NCBI GenBank assembly: GCA_028282245.1 | Contig: JANQIL010000076.1 | Span: 1-42,125 of the forward strand | DNA: 42,125 nucleotides | Direction: 5' to 3' | Source: Magnetospira sp. | Lineage (GTDB): Bacteria; Pseudomonadota; Alphaproteobacteria; Rhodospirillales; Magnetospiraceae | Shown here: positions 7,596 through 17,205 of the stretch, piece by piece | How the letters are laid out: each line of letters opens with the position of its first letter | Numbering within the stretch: position 1 is the stretch's first letter | Translations under genes and position numbers: made by a program | Notes under the pieces: generated by a model | Told to the model about the DNA's origin: nothing | Seen by the model: only the letters and a program-made list of their open reading frames with translations | Database searches by the model: none

Positions 7596-8363
7596 ATGGC
7601 GGGAACCGACCGCGGCGTTCCGATGGACGGCCTGCCGCCCGGTCCGGTCGTCGTTCTGGTCGAGCCGCAACTGGGCGAGAACATCGGCATGGTGGCGCGC
7701 GCCATGCTCAACTGCGGTCTGACCGAATTGCGCCTGGTGGCGCCGCGCGACGGCTGGCCCAACGCCAAGGCGGTCAATCCGGCCTCGGGAGCCGACGTGG
7801 TGCTGGATCGGGTGCGGGTGTTCGATCGCACCGCCGACGCCATTGCCGACCTCCACCGGGTCCACGCCACCTCGGCGCGGCCGCGCGGCATGATCAAGGA
7901 CGTGACGACGGCGCGCGGCGCCGCCGTCGAGATGCGGCGCGTCATCGCCGGCGGGGGACGCTGTGGCATCCTGTTCGGCAAGGAGGCCAAGGGCCTGACC
8001 AACGACGACGTGGTGCTGGCCGACGCCCTTCTTCAGGTTCCGCTCAACCCCGCCTTCCGTTCCCTCAACCTGGCCCAGGCGGTGCTGCTGGTGGCTTACG
8101 AATGGTACCAGTCGGGCGACGAAACGCCCGGCAGCGAACTCGTGACGAACACCACGCGGCCGGCCGACAAGCGGGAACTGGGTGGCCTGTTCGACCATCT
8201 GGAGCGGGAGTTGCTCGACTGCGGGTTCCTCTATCCGCCGGAGAAGGCGCCGACCATGGTCCGCAATATCCGCAATCTGCTGCAACGGGCCCGCCTGACC
8301 GAGCAGGAGGTGCGCACCCTGCGCGGCGTCATCGCCTGTCTGCGCCGCCCGCCCGCCTCATGA
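7596..8363 (+). CDS. trmJ: tRNA (cytidine/uridine-2'-O-)-methyltransferase, TrmJ type
   Basis: SPOUT-class methyltransferase of the TrmH family, group 1; in studied bacteria TrmJ 2'-O-methylates position 32 of several tRNAs using SAM. The three signature blocks are visible in 255 residues: ENIGMVARAML (about 29-39), LFGKEAKGLTNDD (about 126-138) and LNPAFRSLNLAQAVLLVAYE (about 149-168), which together form the trefoil-knot SAM site. The start at 7596 lacks a clear ribosome site; ATG at 7623 (MDGLPPGP) is an alternative. It is probably translated with cimA. Its 3' end overlaps the convergent MFS gene by 6 bp. The specific tRNA target is inferred from family membership. Confidence 0.88.
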   Translation: MAGTDRGVPMDGLPPGPVVVLVEPQLGENIGMVARAMLNCGLTELRLVAPRDGWPNAKAVNPASGADVVLDRVRVFDRTADAIADLHRVHATSARPRGMIKDVTTARGAAVEMRRVIAGGGRCGILFGKEAKGLTNDDVVLADALLQVPLNPAFRSLNLAQAVLLVAYEWYQSGDETPGSELVTNTTRPADKRELGGLFDHLERELLDCGFLYPPEKAPTMVRNIRNLLQRARLTEQEVRTLRGVIACLRRPPAS

Positions 8364-9548
8364 GGAACGCCGGGTGAGCCAGGCGTGGGCCGCCCAACCG
8401 GCCGCCACGCTGCCGGTCACGGCGAGGGCGAGGTTCGTCTGGTCGTCGCCGGGCACCGATCCGACCCACAGGCTGACCAGGCCCGACAACGTCATCTGAA
8501 GAAATCCGAGCACCGCCGACGCGGCGCCGGCAAGGTCGGGGAACGGCGTCATCGCGCCGGCGATGCCGACCGGCATGACGACCGCGAGGCCACCCTGGAA
8601 GACGATCATCGGCAGCACGATCCAGATCGCGTCGAACGCCCCCAGCAGCGCCGGGACGAGCATCCCGAGGCCGCCGAACAGGGACGCCGCGAACCCGGCC
8701 GTCATCAGTCGCGCGCCGCCGATCCGCCCGCTGAGCCGCGCGGTGGCCAGACTGCCGACCGCGAACCCGATCACGATGAGCCCGACCAGCAGACCGAACC
8801 GGGACGGGCCGAGGCCCAGGCGGTCGATCAGCAGGATCGGCGCGACGGCGGTGTAGGCCATCAGGCCGGCGAACACCCCGCAGACCGCGAACACGTTGCC
8901 CATGTAGACCGGATGCGCGATCAGCCGCCGCGCCGCCTTCGACACCCCCCCGAACCGCGTCGCCATGGGGTCCGGCTGGCGGTTGGTTTCCGCCAGCAAG
9001 GCCGCGCAGGCCAGAAGGACGATGCCGCCGAATCCGGACAGCAGCAGGAAATTGGCACGCCAGCCGAATCCTTCCTCCACGTAGCCGCCGATCACCGGCG
9101 CCACGGCCGGCGAGGCCGCCATGGCGAGTCCGATATAGGCCATGACCCGGGCCGCCTGGCGACCCTCGTAAAGATCGCGCACCACCGCCCGCCCGATCAC
9201 CGGCCCGACGCAGGCGGCGATGCCCTGGGCCAGCCGCGCCAGGGCCAGGGCGCCAATTCCCTGCGCCAGGGCGCAGGCCAGGCTGGCCGCGACGTAAAAG
9301 GCGAGCCCCCAGATCAGCACCGGGCGACGGCCGAAGCGGTCGGACAACGGGCCGTAGATCAACTGGGAAATTCCGAACCCGGCCAGAAACAACGAAAGCG
9401 TCAGATTGAGTTCGGTCGGCGTGGCGGCGAACTCCCGGCCGATCGCCGGCAGCGACGGAATGTAGACCGAGGTGCTGACCTGGCCCATGGCGACCAGCGC
9501 GGTCACGAGGCCGCCGACGATCCTCGAACGCGGATCCGGCCTATCCAT
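8358..9548 (-). CDS. MFS transporter, Bcr/CflA drug-resistance type
   Basis: Inner-membrane proton-driven exporter of the major facilitator superfamily; 396 residues with about 12 hydrophobic helices. The loop 2-3 signature is YGPLSDRFGRRPVL (about residues 65-78), and the helix-1 segment STSVYIPSLPAIGREF and the motif PVIGGYVEE in helix 5 are typical of the Bcr/CflA/CmlA subfamily. The substrate cannot be told from sequence. It is last in a minus-strand series, and its ATG overlaps the stop of the M48-type peptidase gene by 8 bp, indicating translational coupling. Confidence 0.9.
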   Translation of the reverse strand: MDRPDPRSRIVGGLVTALVAMGQVSTSVYIPSLPAIGREFAATPTELNLTLSLFLAGFGISQLIYGPLSDRFGRRPVLIWGLAFYVAASLACALAQGIGALALARLAQGIAACVGPVIGRAVVRDLYEGRQAARVMAYIGLAMAASPAVAPVIGGYVEEGFGWRANFLLLSGFGGIVLLACAALLAETNRQPDPMATRFGGVSKAARRLIAHPVYMGNVFAVCGVFAGLMAYTAVAPILLIDRLGLGPSRFGLLVGLIVIGFAVGSLATARLSGRIGGARLMTAGFAASLFGGLGMLVPALLGAFDAIWIVLPMIVFQGGLAVVMPVGIAGAMTPFPDLAGAASAVLGFLQMTLSGLVSLWVGSVPGDDQTNLALAVTGSVAAGWAAHAWLTRRSS

Positions 9549-10230
9549 AGCGGCGCAGGCGGTGGCCGTGGCGGCGCAGCCAGGCCGGTCCCTCGTGGCC
9601 GAACTCGGTCAGTCGCGCCACCACGGCACGGAACCGGGGGCCGTGGTCGCGCATCGCCAGATGCGCCACCTCGTGCGCCACCACGTAATCGAGCACGAAA
9701 TCGGGCGCCAGGATCAGCCGCCAGCAGAACGAAAGGTTGCCGTTCGCCGCGCAGGAGCCCCACCGCGAGCGGGTATCGCGCAGGGTGACGCGGCCGTGAT
9801 CGACGCCGAGGCGGGCCGCCTTCTCGGCCGTCCGGGCGACGATTTCGCGCCGCGCCTCCCGTTTCAGCCAGTCGGTCAGGCGGCGCGCCAGGTGCTCTCC
9901 CGGTCCGGTCACGTGGATGTCGGTCGCGTTCCGCCACACGCCGCCGCGCCCGTCCGGTTGGTGGTGGATCCGGCAGGCCACGCCGAGGACGGGGATTTCC
10001 GCGCCGTCGACGAATCCGATCCGCTCCGGCAGGGCGTCCAGCCGGGTCAGGATCCAGCCCGCCTGGCGGCGCGCGAAGGCAAGGCCGGCGGAGTCCGGCA
10101 GGCCGTCCGGCACGGTGACCACGACGCCGTCCGACTCCTGATCGATGCGCAGCACCAGGCGCCGCGCCCGTCGATCGCGGCGGATGCGCAACGGCACCGA
10201 CCGCCCCCCCAGGTCGAGCCGCCCATGCAC
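9541..10230 (-). CDS. M48/YgjP-like zinc metallopeptidase (DUF45)
   Basis: Putative zinc peptidase of the YgjP/DUF45 (WLM-like) family, 229 residues, cytosolic with no signal peptide. The active-site HExxH is in VVAHEVAHLAMRDHGPRF (about residues 180-197), with the downstream His of the DHGPRF block as third ligand. The family hallmark TRSRWGSCAANGNLSF precedes it (about 150-165). The start is GTG at 10230 (MHGRLDLGG), 3 bp after the stop of the DapA-family gene. Proteolytic activity has rarely been shown for the family, so the substrate is unknown. Confidence 0.88.
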   Translation of the reverse strand: MHGRLDLGGRSVPLRIRRDRRARRLVLRIDQESDGVVVTVPDGLPDSAGLAFARRQAGWILTRLDALPERIGFVDGAEIPVLGVACRIHHQPDGRGGVWRNATDIHVTGPGEHLARRLTDWLKREARREIVARTAEKAARLGVDHGRVTLRDTRSRWGSCAANGNLSFCWRLILAPDFVLDYVVAHEVAHLAMRDHGPRFRAVVARLTEFGHEGPAWLRRHGHRLRRYG

Positions 10231-10233
10231 CGT

Positions 10234-11160
10234 TCAGGAGCCTTCGGGAGGGCGGAAGCCGAGATCGTCCAGTTGCCGGAACAGGTCGTCCCGCCGCGCG
10301 TCGTCCAGCGCCATCAGCGGCGGCCGCACGGCCCGCCACCGGGGGTCGTCCAATTGTCGCGCGATACAGGCCTTGACCGCCGGCAGGGCCGGGAAGCGGG
10401 TGACGACGCGCCGGACATGGCTCAGGCTTTCCTGGCGGGTCCGGGCGCCCGCGCGGTCGCCGCCGCGCCACAGGTCGTGGACCTCGCGCGCCATGTGCGC
10501 GGCGATGTTGGCGACCGCCGTGATGCAGCCGGCGCCTCCGGCGTCGAGCACCGGCAGCAGCAACTCGTCGCTGCCCGCGAGAACGGCGAATCCGGGGATC
10601 TCCCGCACCAGTTCCTTCATGTTGTGAAGGTCGCCGGAACTGTCCTTGATCCCGACCACGATTCCGGGAAAGGCCTCGGCCAGCCGCGCCGCGACCGGCA
10701 CCGGAACGGGCACTCCGGACATCTGCGGAAAGTGATAGAGGTACATCCGGAGGCGCGGGTCGGCGATGCTCTCGACGATCCCGGCGAAGGCCGCGAACAG
10801 GCCGTCGTCGGGCACGCCCTTGTAATAGAACGGGGGCAGAACCAGACATCCGGCGCACCCCAGATCCACCGCTTGGCGGGACAGGGCGACGGCCTCCGGC
10901 AGGGCGCAGACCCCGGTCCCCGGGACCAGCCGTTCCGCCGGGACGCCCGCCGCGATCAGGTTCTCCAGCGCGGCCATGCGTTCGCTTGCGGTGAACGAAT
11001 TGGCCTCGCCGGTGGTCCCGAACACGGCCAGTCCGTCGCAGCCGTTGGCGAGCAGCCACCGGCAATGATGGGCCCATCGCGGCACGTCGATGTCGCGATC
11101 GGCGGTCAGCGGCGTCGCCACGGCGGCGGTGACGCCGGACAGAATCGGCAGATCGATCAT
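10234..11160 (-). CDS. dihydrodipicolinate synthase family aldolase
   Basis: TIM-barrel Schiff-base aldolase or lyase of the DapA/NanA family, 308 residues. Visible are the pyruvate-carboxylate loop FGTTGEANS (about 49-57), the tyrosine of LYHFPQMSG (about 140) and the Schiff-base lysine in VGIKDSSGDLHN (about 168). The start ATG at 11160 has GGAG six bases upstream. It sits with ycgN-like and cobB genes instead of lysine genes, and divergence from standard DapA suggests a catabolic keto-acid or sugar-acid aldolase. The substrate is unassigned. Confidence 0.88.
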   Translation of the reverse strand: MIDLPILSGVTAAVATPLTADRDIDVPRWAHHCRWLLANGCDGLAVFGTTGEANSFTASERMAALENLIAAGVPAERLVPGTGVCALPEAVALSRQAVDLGCAGCLVLPPFYYKGVPDDGLFAAFAGIVESIADPRLRMYLYHFPQMSGVPVPVPVAARLAEAFPGIVVGIKDSSGDLHNMKELVREIPGFAVLAGSDELLLPVLDAGGAGCITAVANIAAHMAREVHDLWRGGDRAGARTRQESLSHVRRVVTRFPALPAVKACIARQLDDPRWRAVRPPLMALDDARRDDLFRQLDDLGFRPPEGS

Positions 11161-11175
11161 GGCTCCGGTATAAAC

Positions 11176-11610
11176 CTATTCGGGCCAGGAGACGATATGG
11201 TCTTCCAGGTCCCCGGCCTCCGTCTCGGCCACCGCGCGACCGCGCACCGACTGGCCGGCCCGATGCGCGGATCGCGGATCACCGGTCACCAGGGGGTGCC
11301 AGGACGGCAGATCGCGGCCGTCGCGCAGCAGCCGGTAGGCGCAGGTGGATGGCAGCCAGTGGATGTTCGCGAGGTCGCGCGGGGTAAGCTCCACGCAATC
11401 GGGGATCAGCAGGGTGCGGTTCGCGTAGTCGGTGCAGCGGCAGGTCCGGCGGTCGAGCAGCCGGCAGGCCACCTCGGTGAACGCAACTTCGCCGTCGTCC
11501 GGATCCTCCAGCTTGTGCAGGCAGCATTTTCCGCAGCCGTCGCACAGGGATTCCCACTCGTCGAGGGTCATCTCGGGGAGGGCCTTGCGGCGCCAGAATG
11601 GAATGTCCAT
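11176..11610 (-). CDS. YcgN-family cysteine-cluster protein
   Basis: Small protein (144 residues) of the UPF0260/YcgN family, function unknown. The cysteine pattern is clear: LCDGCGKCCLHKLED near residues 22-36, then CRLLDRRTCRCTDY, and IPDCVELTP further on, likely to bind a metal or Fe-S cluster. WLPSTCAYRLL and PSWHPLVTGDP are further family blocks. The start ATG at 11610 is preceded by GGGAG. It is 12 bp after cobB, so co-transcription with the cobalamin gene is likely though a functional link is unproven. Confidence 0.9.
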   Translation of the reverse strand: MDIPFWRRKALPEMTLDEWESLCDGCGKCCLHKLEDPDDGEVAFTEVACRLLDRRTCRCTDYANRTLLIPDCVELTPRDLANIHWLPSTCAYRLLRDGRDLPSWHPLVTGDPRSAHRAGQSVRGRAVAETEAGDLEDHIVSWPE

Positions 11611-11622
11611 CGGCGATGCTCC

Positions 11623-12969
11623 CTATGCCCGGTCGATCAGGTGCACGAACGACCCGGCGACCCTCCCGACGCAAAGACCGGCCGGGCCGAGGTCGTCGCC
11701 GCGCGCAGTGCGGCAGGTGAACAACGGACGTCCGGCGTCCTCGGCGCGCAGGCTGGCATAATGGAACTCGTGGCCCCGAAACCGTTGCCCGGCGGCACCG
11801 AGGGGCGTGTCGCCGGCCAGGGTTGCGTCGCGATAGCCCAGGGTGAGGCGGCGCGCCGCGAACGAGGTCTCGACCGGCAGCAGTCCGGCCATCCCATGGC
11901 GCGTCCCGTCGGCGTCGATCAAGCCGGCGCCGAGCGTCATGTAGCCGCCGCATTCGCCATAGACGAAGGCGCCGCGCGCCGCCGCCGCGCGCAGGCCGTC
12001 CAGGAAGCGCCGATTGGCGGCCAGGCGGCCGGCGAACAGTTCGGGGTACCCGCCCGGTAGATACACCGCATCCGCCGCCGCATCGGGGCTTTCGTCGGCG
12101 AGCGGCGAGAACGCCGTCAGGTCGGCCCCGGCGGCTCGCCATCCTCGCGTCACATGGGGATAGGCGAAGGCGAAGGCAACGTCGCGGGCCATCGCGATCC
12201 GTTGTCCGGGCGGCGGCAGCGGCGGCACGGGATCGGGGCCGCGTGTCGGCGCGGCCGGTCGAGCGATCCGCGGCAGCGCGTCGACGTCCAGGTGATCGCC
12301 CACCAGGTCGGCCGCTCGATCGAGGAATCCGTCCAGGTCCGGATGCTCGTTCGCCTGAATCAGCCCCAGGTGGCGCGACGGCACGACGATGTCCTCGTCG
12401 CGCGGCAGGAAGCCGAGCACCGGCAGATCGGGCAGGTGGCGGGCCATGGCGTCGGCGATCGTCGCCGCGTGGGTCGCGCCGCCGATACGGTTGAACACCA
12501 CGCCCGACAGCCGGATATCCGCGCGGTGGGTCGCGAAGCCGCGCGTCAGAGCAGCGGCGGAGGCCGCCTGGGCGCGGGCGTCGACCACCAGGATCACCGG
12601 CCAGCCCAATGCCGCCGCCAGATCGGCGGTCGAGCCGGAGTCGGCGGTGGCGCCGTCGAACAGCCCCATCACGCCCTCGCAGACGATGCACTCCGCGTCG
12701 TCGGACAGGCCGTCCAGCACCCGGCTCAGGGTCTCCGGGCGCATCGCCCAGGGGTCCAGATTGACGCAGGGACGCCCGGTGGCGGCGGCGTGGAAGGCCG
12801 GGTCGATATAGTCCGGACCGCACTTGGCCGAGGCGATCCGCCGCCCGCGCCGGGCCAGAAGGCGCAGCAGGCCGAGCGTGAACAGGGTCTTGCCGCTGCC
12901 CGAGGCGGGGGCGGCGACGATCAGGCCCGGCGGAGCGGCCGGCGCGCGGCGGCGGGGGCGGCCGGTCAC
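11623..12969 (-). CDS. cobB: cobyrinate / hydrogenobyrinate a,c-diamide synthase
   Basis: ATP- and glutamine-dependent amidation of the a and c side chains of (hydrogeno)cobyrinate; CobB/CbiA family, 448 residues. The N-terminal dethiobiotin-synthetase-like fold has the P-loop APASGSGKTLFTLG (about 19-32) and KCGPDYIDPAFH (about 49-60). The C-terminal class I glutamine amidotransferase domain has its nucleophile in VYGECGGYMTLG (about 345). I chose GTG at 12969 because it overlaps the preceding stop as GTGA; the open frame runs further upstream only as antisense noise. It is the only amidating cobalamin gene in the window. Confidence 0.93.
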   Translation of the reverse strand: MTGRPRRRAPAAPPGLIVAAPASGSGKTLFTLGLLRLLARRGRRIASAKCGPDYIDPAFHAAATGRPCVNLDPWAMRPETLSRVLDGLSDDAECIVCEGVMGLFDGATADSGSTADLAAALGWPVILVVDARAQAASAAALTRGFATHRADIRLSGVVFNRIGGATHAATIADAMARHLPDLPVLGFLPRDEDIVVPSRHLGLIQANEHPDLDGFLDRAADLVGDHLDVDALPRIARPAAPTRGPDPVPPLPPPGQRIAMARDVAFAFAYPHVTRGWRAAGADLTAFSPLADESPDAAADAVYLPGGYPELFAGRLAANRRFLDGLRAAAARGAFVYGECGGYMTLGAGLIDADGTRHGMAGLLPVETSFAARRLTLGYRDATLAGDTPLGAAGQRFRGHEFHYASLRAEDAGRPLFTCRTARGDDLGPAGLCVGRVAGSFVHLIDRA

Positions 12970-13781
12970 GCGGCCAGCAGCCGCCAGGCCATCGTGCCGA
13001 GGATCCCGGCGTTGATCACCAACAGCACCGGGGCGATCCGGGCCAGGGCGCCGCGCCAATGCTGGCCGGCCACGTGCCCGGCCAGCCCGACCCCGATCAG
13101 GCTGGGCACCGTGCCGAGGCCGAAGGCGGTCATGGCGAAGGCTCCGGCCAACGGGTCGCTGCCCGAGGCGGCGGCGGCCAGGGCGCCGTAGAGCAGCCCG
13201 CAGGGCAGGAATCCGAGGGCGACGCCGAGCGCGTAGCCGCGCCAGCCGACCGGCCGCGCGAACAATGGCCGCGCGCGGTCGCCCAGCCGGCGACTCCAGG
13301 CGCCCTCGCGCGCCGCGTCGCCGCCGAATCGTGGCAGGCGAGGCAGCAGCCCGCGCAGCGCGTAACCGATGAAGAACAGCGCGGCCAGACTCAGCAGGCC
13401 GGCCGAGAGCCAGCGAAACCCGCCGAACGCGGTGGCCCCGGCAACCATCAACGCCGCCGCCGCTCCGAGCAGAACGTAGGTGGTCAGACGGCCCAGGTGA
13501 TACGGGACCAATGCCGCGCCGCTCAGGCGGTGCCATTCGCGCATTCCGGCGGCCGGGGTGTCCTCCAGCCGCGCGGTGACCTGCGACAGCACGAAGGGGC
13601 CGCACATGCCGACGCAGTGGGTCGGGCCGCCGACCAGTCCGGCCATGAACAGGCTGATCAGCAGGCCGCCGTGATCGTCGACCACCACCCGGCAATGGGC
13701 CAGGCCGGACTCCAGGATGGTCTTCAGGAACAGGGACTCGTCCACCACCGCCTCGCGTGTTCGAACCGGGTGTCCCTTCAT
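12966..13781 (-). CDS. TauE/SafE-like (DsbD-TM-like) membrane protein
   Basis: Predicted inner-membrane protein of 271 residues with about six hydrophobic segments. The repeated-half signatures GGPTHCVGMCGPF (about 51-63) and GFLPCGLLYGALA (about 190-202) identify the family often annotated as sulfite exporter TauE/SafE-like or DsbD transmembrane-like, whose members include probable metal-handling proteins. Conserved His/Cys pairs in the first motif could bind metal. It is translationally coupled to cobB (GTGA), so a role in cobalt supply is tempting but is inference. The ATG at 13781 is divergent from cobK. Confidence 0.82.
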   Translation of the reverse strand: MKGHPVRTREAVVDESLFLKTILESGLAHCRVVVDDHGGLLISLFMAGLVGGPTHCVGMCGPFVLSQVTARLEDTPAAGMREWHRLSGAALVPYHLGRLTTYVLLGAAAALMVAGATAFGGFRWLSAGLLSLAALFFIGYALRGLLPRLPRFGGDAAREGAWSRRLGDRARPLFARPVGWRGYALGVALGFLPCGLLYGALAAAASGSDPLAGAFAMTAFGLGTVPSLIGVGLAGHVAGQHWRGALARIAPVLLVINAGILGTMAWRLLAA

Positions 13782-13912
13782 AGCGCGTCGACGTCCGGTC
13801 TGGGAAGTCCCGCGACGGATGCCCCGGGTGTCTGGTCTCGCCGGCCGCGACGCATTAAAGTCACCGCCATGACATGTTTCGTTCCTTCAACCGCTGGCCG
13901 GCGGGCGCGGTC

Positions 13913-14653
13913 ATGAGGCGGCCCCGACTGCTCATCCTCGGCGGCACCGCCGAGGCCCGGGAACTGGCCCGCCGAACGGCCGAAAGCTTCGAGGTGATCA
14001 CCACCCTGGCCGGCGTTCTCGACCGCCCGGCGCGCATTCCCGGCGTGGTGCTCAACAACAGATTCGATGGGATCGACGACCTGACCTGGTTCCTGCGCGA
14101 CCTGTTCATCGATCTGGTGGTCGACGCCACCCATCCCTACGCGGCGACCATCTCCGCGCATGCCCGCGCCGCCTGCGCGGCGGCCAGGGTGCCGCGTCTT
14201 CAAATCGTCCGCCCCGCCTGGGCGCGCGGGCCGGGCGAGCGATGGATCGAGGCGGCGACCTGGGAAGACGCGGCCGAGCGCTTGCCGGTGCTGGGTCGGC
14301 GAGCTTTCCTAACCGTCGGCGCGCGGAACCTCCAAGCCTTCGCCGGCCGCGCCGATTGCTGGTTCCTGGTCCGCCTGCCCCGGGTGCCGGACAGTGCCTT
14401 GCCGCTTCCCGCGCATGAACTGATCACCGGTTTGCCGCCGTTCCGCCCGGCCGACGAAATCGCCCTCATGCGGACCCGCCGCATCGGCGTGCTGGTGACC
14501 AGGAATTCCGGCGGCGCCTCCGGCCACGGCAAGATCGAGGCGGCGCGCGTTCTCGATCTGCCGATTCTCTACGTCAGGCGCCCCGACCCGGAACCGGGAG
14601 AGGTGGCGGATTCCGCCGAGGCCGCCCTGCGCTGGCTCGGCGTCGCGGCGTGA
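13913..14653 (+). CDS. cobK: precorrin-6A reductase
   Basis: NADPH-dependent reduction of the corrin macrocycle (CobK, or CbiJ in the anaerobic pathway); 246 residues. The Rossmann start LLILGGTAEARELAR (about residues 6-20) is diagnostic, followed by DATHPYAATIS (about 73-83) and VLVTRNSGG near 200. I use ATG 13913 (MRRPRLLIL); the frame is open 39 bp upstream without a better start. It is divergent from the TauE-like/cobB operon, and its TGA abuts the cobM stop with no gap, so the two cobalamin transcripts converge. Confidence 0.93.
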   Translation: MRRPRLLILGGTAEARELARRTAESFEVITTLAGVLDRPARIPGVVLNNRFDGIDDLTWFLRDLFIDLVVDATHPYAATISAHARAACAAARVPRLQIVRPAWARGPGERWIEAATWEDAAERLPVLGRRAFLTVGARNLQAFAGRADCWFLVRLPRVPDSALPLPAHELITGLPPFRPADEIALMRTRRIGVLVTRNSGGASGHGKIEAARVLDLPILYVRRPDPEPGEVADSAEAALRWLGVAA

Positions 14654-15412
14654 TCAGGCCTTCGGGCGCAGCAGGTGGGAATGATCGGCCGCATAGAGTC
14701 GGCTGTCCGCGAAGTCCTCCGTCGCCAGCACCGGCCCGACCAGGATCAGCGCGGTGCGGGTGATGCCGGCCGCCTTCACCCGCTCCCGAATATCGGCCAG
14801 GGTGCCCACGATCGCCGTTTCGTCGGGCCACGAGGCGCGGAACACGACCGCCGCCGGGCAGTCGGTCCCGTAGTGGGGAACGAGGTCGCGCACCACCTTG
14901 GCGAGGTTGGTGATCGACAGATGGATGGCGAGCGTGGCGCCGCCGCGCGCCAATTGGGCCAGGTCTTCTTCGGGCGGCATGGGCGACGATCGGGTGGCGG
15001 TGCGGGTCAGGATCACGGTCTGCGAAACCCCGGGCAGGGTCAGCTCCCGCTTGAGGGTCGCGGCGGCGGCCGCGAAGGACGGCACGCCGGGGCAGATGTC
15101 GTAGGCGATTCCGAGGCCGTCGAGCCGCCGCATCTGCTCGCCGATCGCCCCATAGAGGGATGGATCGCCGGAATGCACCCTTGCCACGTCCTGGCCATTG
15201 CGGTGCGCCGCGACCATTTCGGCGACGATCGCCTCCAGGTCGAGCGGCGCGGTGTCGATCACCCGGGCGTCCGGCGGTGCCGCCGCGACCACCTCGGCCG
15301 GGACCAGGGAGCCCGCATAGAGGCAGACCGGGCAACGCTCGATCAGCCGCAAGCCGCGCAGGGTGATGAGGTCCGGCGCGCCGGGGCCGGCGCCGATGAA
15401 GTGCACCGTCAC
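14654..15412 (-). CDS. cobM: precorrin-4 C11-methyltransferase
   Basis: SAM-dependent methylation at C-11 of the corrin ring (CobM/CbiF); 252 residues. Family blocks are [17 protein letters not shown] (about 4-20), [12 protein letters not shown] (about 27-38), [17 protein letters not shown] (about 79-95) and [16 protein letters not shown] 15412 overlaps the stop of the cbiG-cobJ fusion as GTGA, which fixes the start. It is the last gene of the minus-strand cob operon. Confidence 0.95.
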   Translation of the reverse strand: MTVHFIGAGPGAPDLITLRGLRLIERCPVCLYAGSLVPAEVVAAAPPDARVIDTAPLDLEAIVAEMVAAHRNGQDVARVHSGDPSLYGAIGEQMRRLDGLGIAYDICPGVPSFAAAAATLKRELTLPGVSQTVILTRTATRSSPMPPEEDLAQLARGGATLAIHLSITNLAKVVRDLVPHYGTDCPAAVVFRASWPDETAIVGTLADIRERVKAAGITRTALILVGPVLATEDFADSRLYAADHSHLLRPKA

Positions 15413-17205
15413 CGCGCGGCCTCCATCTTGCGCGCGTAGCCGCGCGGCGTGTAGACCCACGTCCTCCAGCGCCGGGTCTGGCTCGACCCGACCAGAACCA
15501 GGGTCAACATGTCCGCGTCGTCGGGCGCGAGGTCGCCGAGCGTCGTCACCCGCGCCGATTCGTCGTCCCGCCCCAGGTTGCGGGCCAGCACCACCGGGGT
15601 TTCCGGGGATCGGTGGCCGAGCAGGATGTCGCGCGCCCCGGCAAGCTGGGTCCGGCGGCGCTTCGAGACCGGATTGTAGAAGGCGACCACGAAATCCCCC
15701 TCGGCCGCCGCCCGCACCCGGCGCGCGATGTCTTCCCAGGGGGTCAGCAGATCGGACAGGGAAATGGCGCAGAAATCGTGGTTGATCGGCGCCCCGACGC
15801 GGGCCGCCGCCGCTTGCAGGGCCGAGATTCCGGGCTCCACCGCGACGTCGATCCGGGCCCAGTCGGCCCGGTTCTCGCGTTCCATCACTTCGAAGGCCAG
15901 GGTGGCCAGGGCATAGATGCCGGCGTCGCCCGAGCACACCAGGGCGACCGAGCGCCCCTCGGCCGCCAGATCGAGGGCGCGCCGCACCCGTGCCTCCTCT
16001 TCCGTGAGGTCGGAGGCATGGCGCGCCTTGCCGGCCAGGGCGTCGCCCAGCAAGTCCAGATACAGCCCGTATCCGACGACGTCGGTCGCCCGGGCCAGCG
16101 CCGCGTCGACCGCCGGGGTGCGCCAGTCCGGCGCGCCGGGACCGATTCCGACGATGCGCAGGCGGCCGCGCGCCCGGCCCACGATCAGCGGATCAAGATC
16201 CCGCCCATCGCGGGCCACGGCGCAGGTGGCCCGTTCGGTTTTGGTTTTTTCGACCACCAGATCGGCGTGCGATCCGGCCGCCGCGAGGGCCGCCGCCTCG
16301 GCCACGCCGTGGCAGCCCACCTCGGCGAAAACGGTCTCCGACGGGTTGGCGAGGCGCGGCGTCCGGGCTTCGAGGTCGGCCGCCGAAAAGAACCGCGCCG
16401 GCACGCCCAGACGCTCGGCCAGGGCGAGAACCGCCGGTTCGTCCATTTTCAGATCGATCGAGAACACCCCGGCCACCGACTTCGGGGACCACCCCGCCCG
16501 CGCGAGGGTTCGGTCCACCAGATCGGCGAGTTCGGCCGGCGGGCAATCCCTTGCGCAGCCGACCCCGAGGGCCAGGGTCGGCGGATGCAGCACCAGATCG
16601 GTGGCCGAGCCGGCCGCCGCGCGGTCGGTGCAGAGTACCGCGTGGGTGCCGGTATCGGCGAACGGGACCGCCGAATCGCGCAGCCAGGCCGTGTCGCCGG
16701 CCTCCTCCAGCAGGCCGACCGGTTCCCCGGCCAGCAGCGCCGCCATGACCGGTTTCGCGCCCGCCGGGCCGCCGATCCGCCAGCCGGCCGGAGGGTCGTC
16801 GAGCGCCAGACCGAATGCGGTATCGGTGGCCGTGGTCACCGCCGCCCGGCCGCCCAGTCCGTCGGCCAGGTCGCGAGCCAGCCGGTTGGCTCCGTGATGC
16901 CCGCCGAGCAGCGGCACCACCGCCGCGCCGTCGCGGGCCACCGCCAGGACCGGTGGCTCGGCCCGCTTGTCGGTCAGCAGCGGGGCGAGGGCGCGAATCA
17001 CGATGCCGGCCGCGCAGAGGGCGATGATCGGCCGTCCGGCCGTGAACAAAGCGCGCAGGCAAGCGGCGGTGTCGTCGAACGCGTGCGCCGCGCCGGTCAC
17101 GCGGCCGGCGCGTCCATGGATGTCCGATCCCGGCAGGAGGTCGCGAATCCGCCGCGCGATATCGAGCGCGCCGGCGTCGAGAACGACGATCGCCGGCCGG
17201 GTCAT
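15409..17205 (-). CDS. cobJ: CbiG-CobJ fusion (cobalt-precorrin-5A hydrolase-like / precorrin-3B C17-methyltransferase)
   Basis: A single 598-residue protein carrying two corrin-pathway activities. Residues about 1-320 are CbiG-like: an N-terminal domain with [15 protein letters not shown], and a CobE/CbiG C-domain with [11 protein letters not shown] and [12 protein letters not shown]. Residues about 345-598 are a CobJ methyltransferase: [48 protein letters not shown] and [11 protein letters not shown]. CbiG opens the ring-A lactone in the cobalt-early pathway; CobJ contracts the ring at C17. Both ends overlap neighbours by 4 bp. A fused pair guarantees equal amounts of both. Whether the CbiG half is hydrolytic here is inferred. 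Confidence 0.93.
   Translation of the reverse strand: MTRPAIVVLDAGALDIARRIRDLLPGSDIHGRAGRVTGAAHAFDDTAACLRALFTAGRPIIALCAAGIVIRALAPLLTDKRAEPPVLAVARDGAAVVPLLGGHHGANRLARDLADGLGGRAAVTTATDTAFGLALDDPPAGWRIGGPAGAKPVMAALLAGEPVGLLEEAGDTAWLRDSAVPFADTGTHAVLCTDRAAAGSATDLVLHPPTLALGVGCARDCPPAELADLVDRTLARAGWSPKSVAGVFSIDLKMDEPAVLALAERLGVPARFFSAADLEARTPRLANPSETVFAEVGCHGVAEAAALAAAGSHADLVVEKTKTERATCAVARDGRDLDPLIVGRARGRLRIVGIGPGAPDWRTPAVDAALARATDVVGYGLYLDLLGDALAGKARHASDLTEEEARVRRALDLAAEGRSVALVCSGDAGIYALATLAFEVMERENRADWARIDVAVEPGISALQAAAARVGAPINHDFCAISLSDLLTPWEDIARRVRAAAEGDFVVAFYNPVSKRRRTQLAGARDILLGHRSPETPVVLARNLGRDDESARVTTLGDLAPDDADMLTLVLVGSSQTRRWRTWVYTPRGYARKMEAAR

Noticed and set aside
5805-8285. Long minus-strand open frame joined to the repeat protein (total 1160 residues)
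   Set aside because: The part beyond 5804 is antisense to cimA and trmJ, His/Arg/Gly-rich and without motifs. It is open only because antisense frames of GC-rich genes lack stops.
12970-13695. N-terminal extension of cobB
   Set aside because: Antisense-like sequence overlapping the TauE/SafE-like gene in another frame; the GTGA overlap at 12966-12969 gives a natural start.
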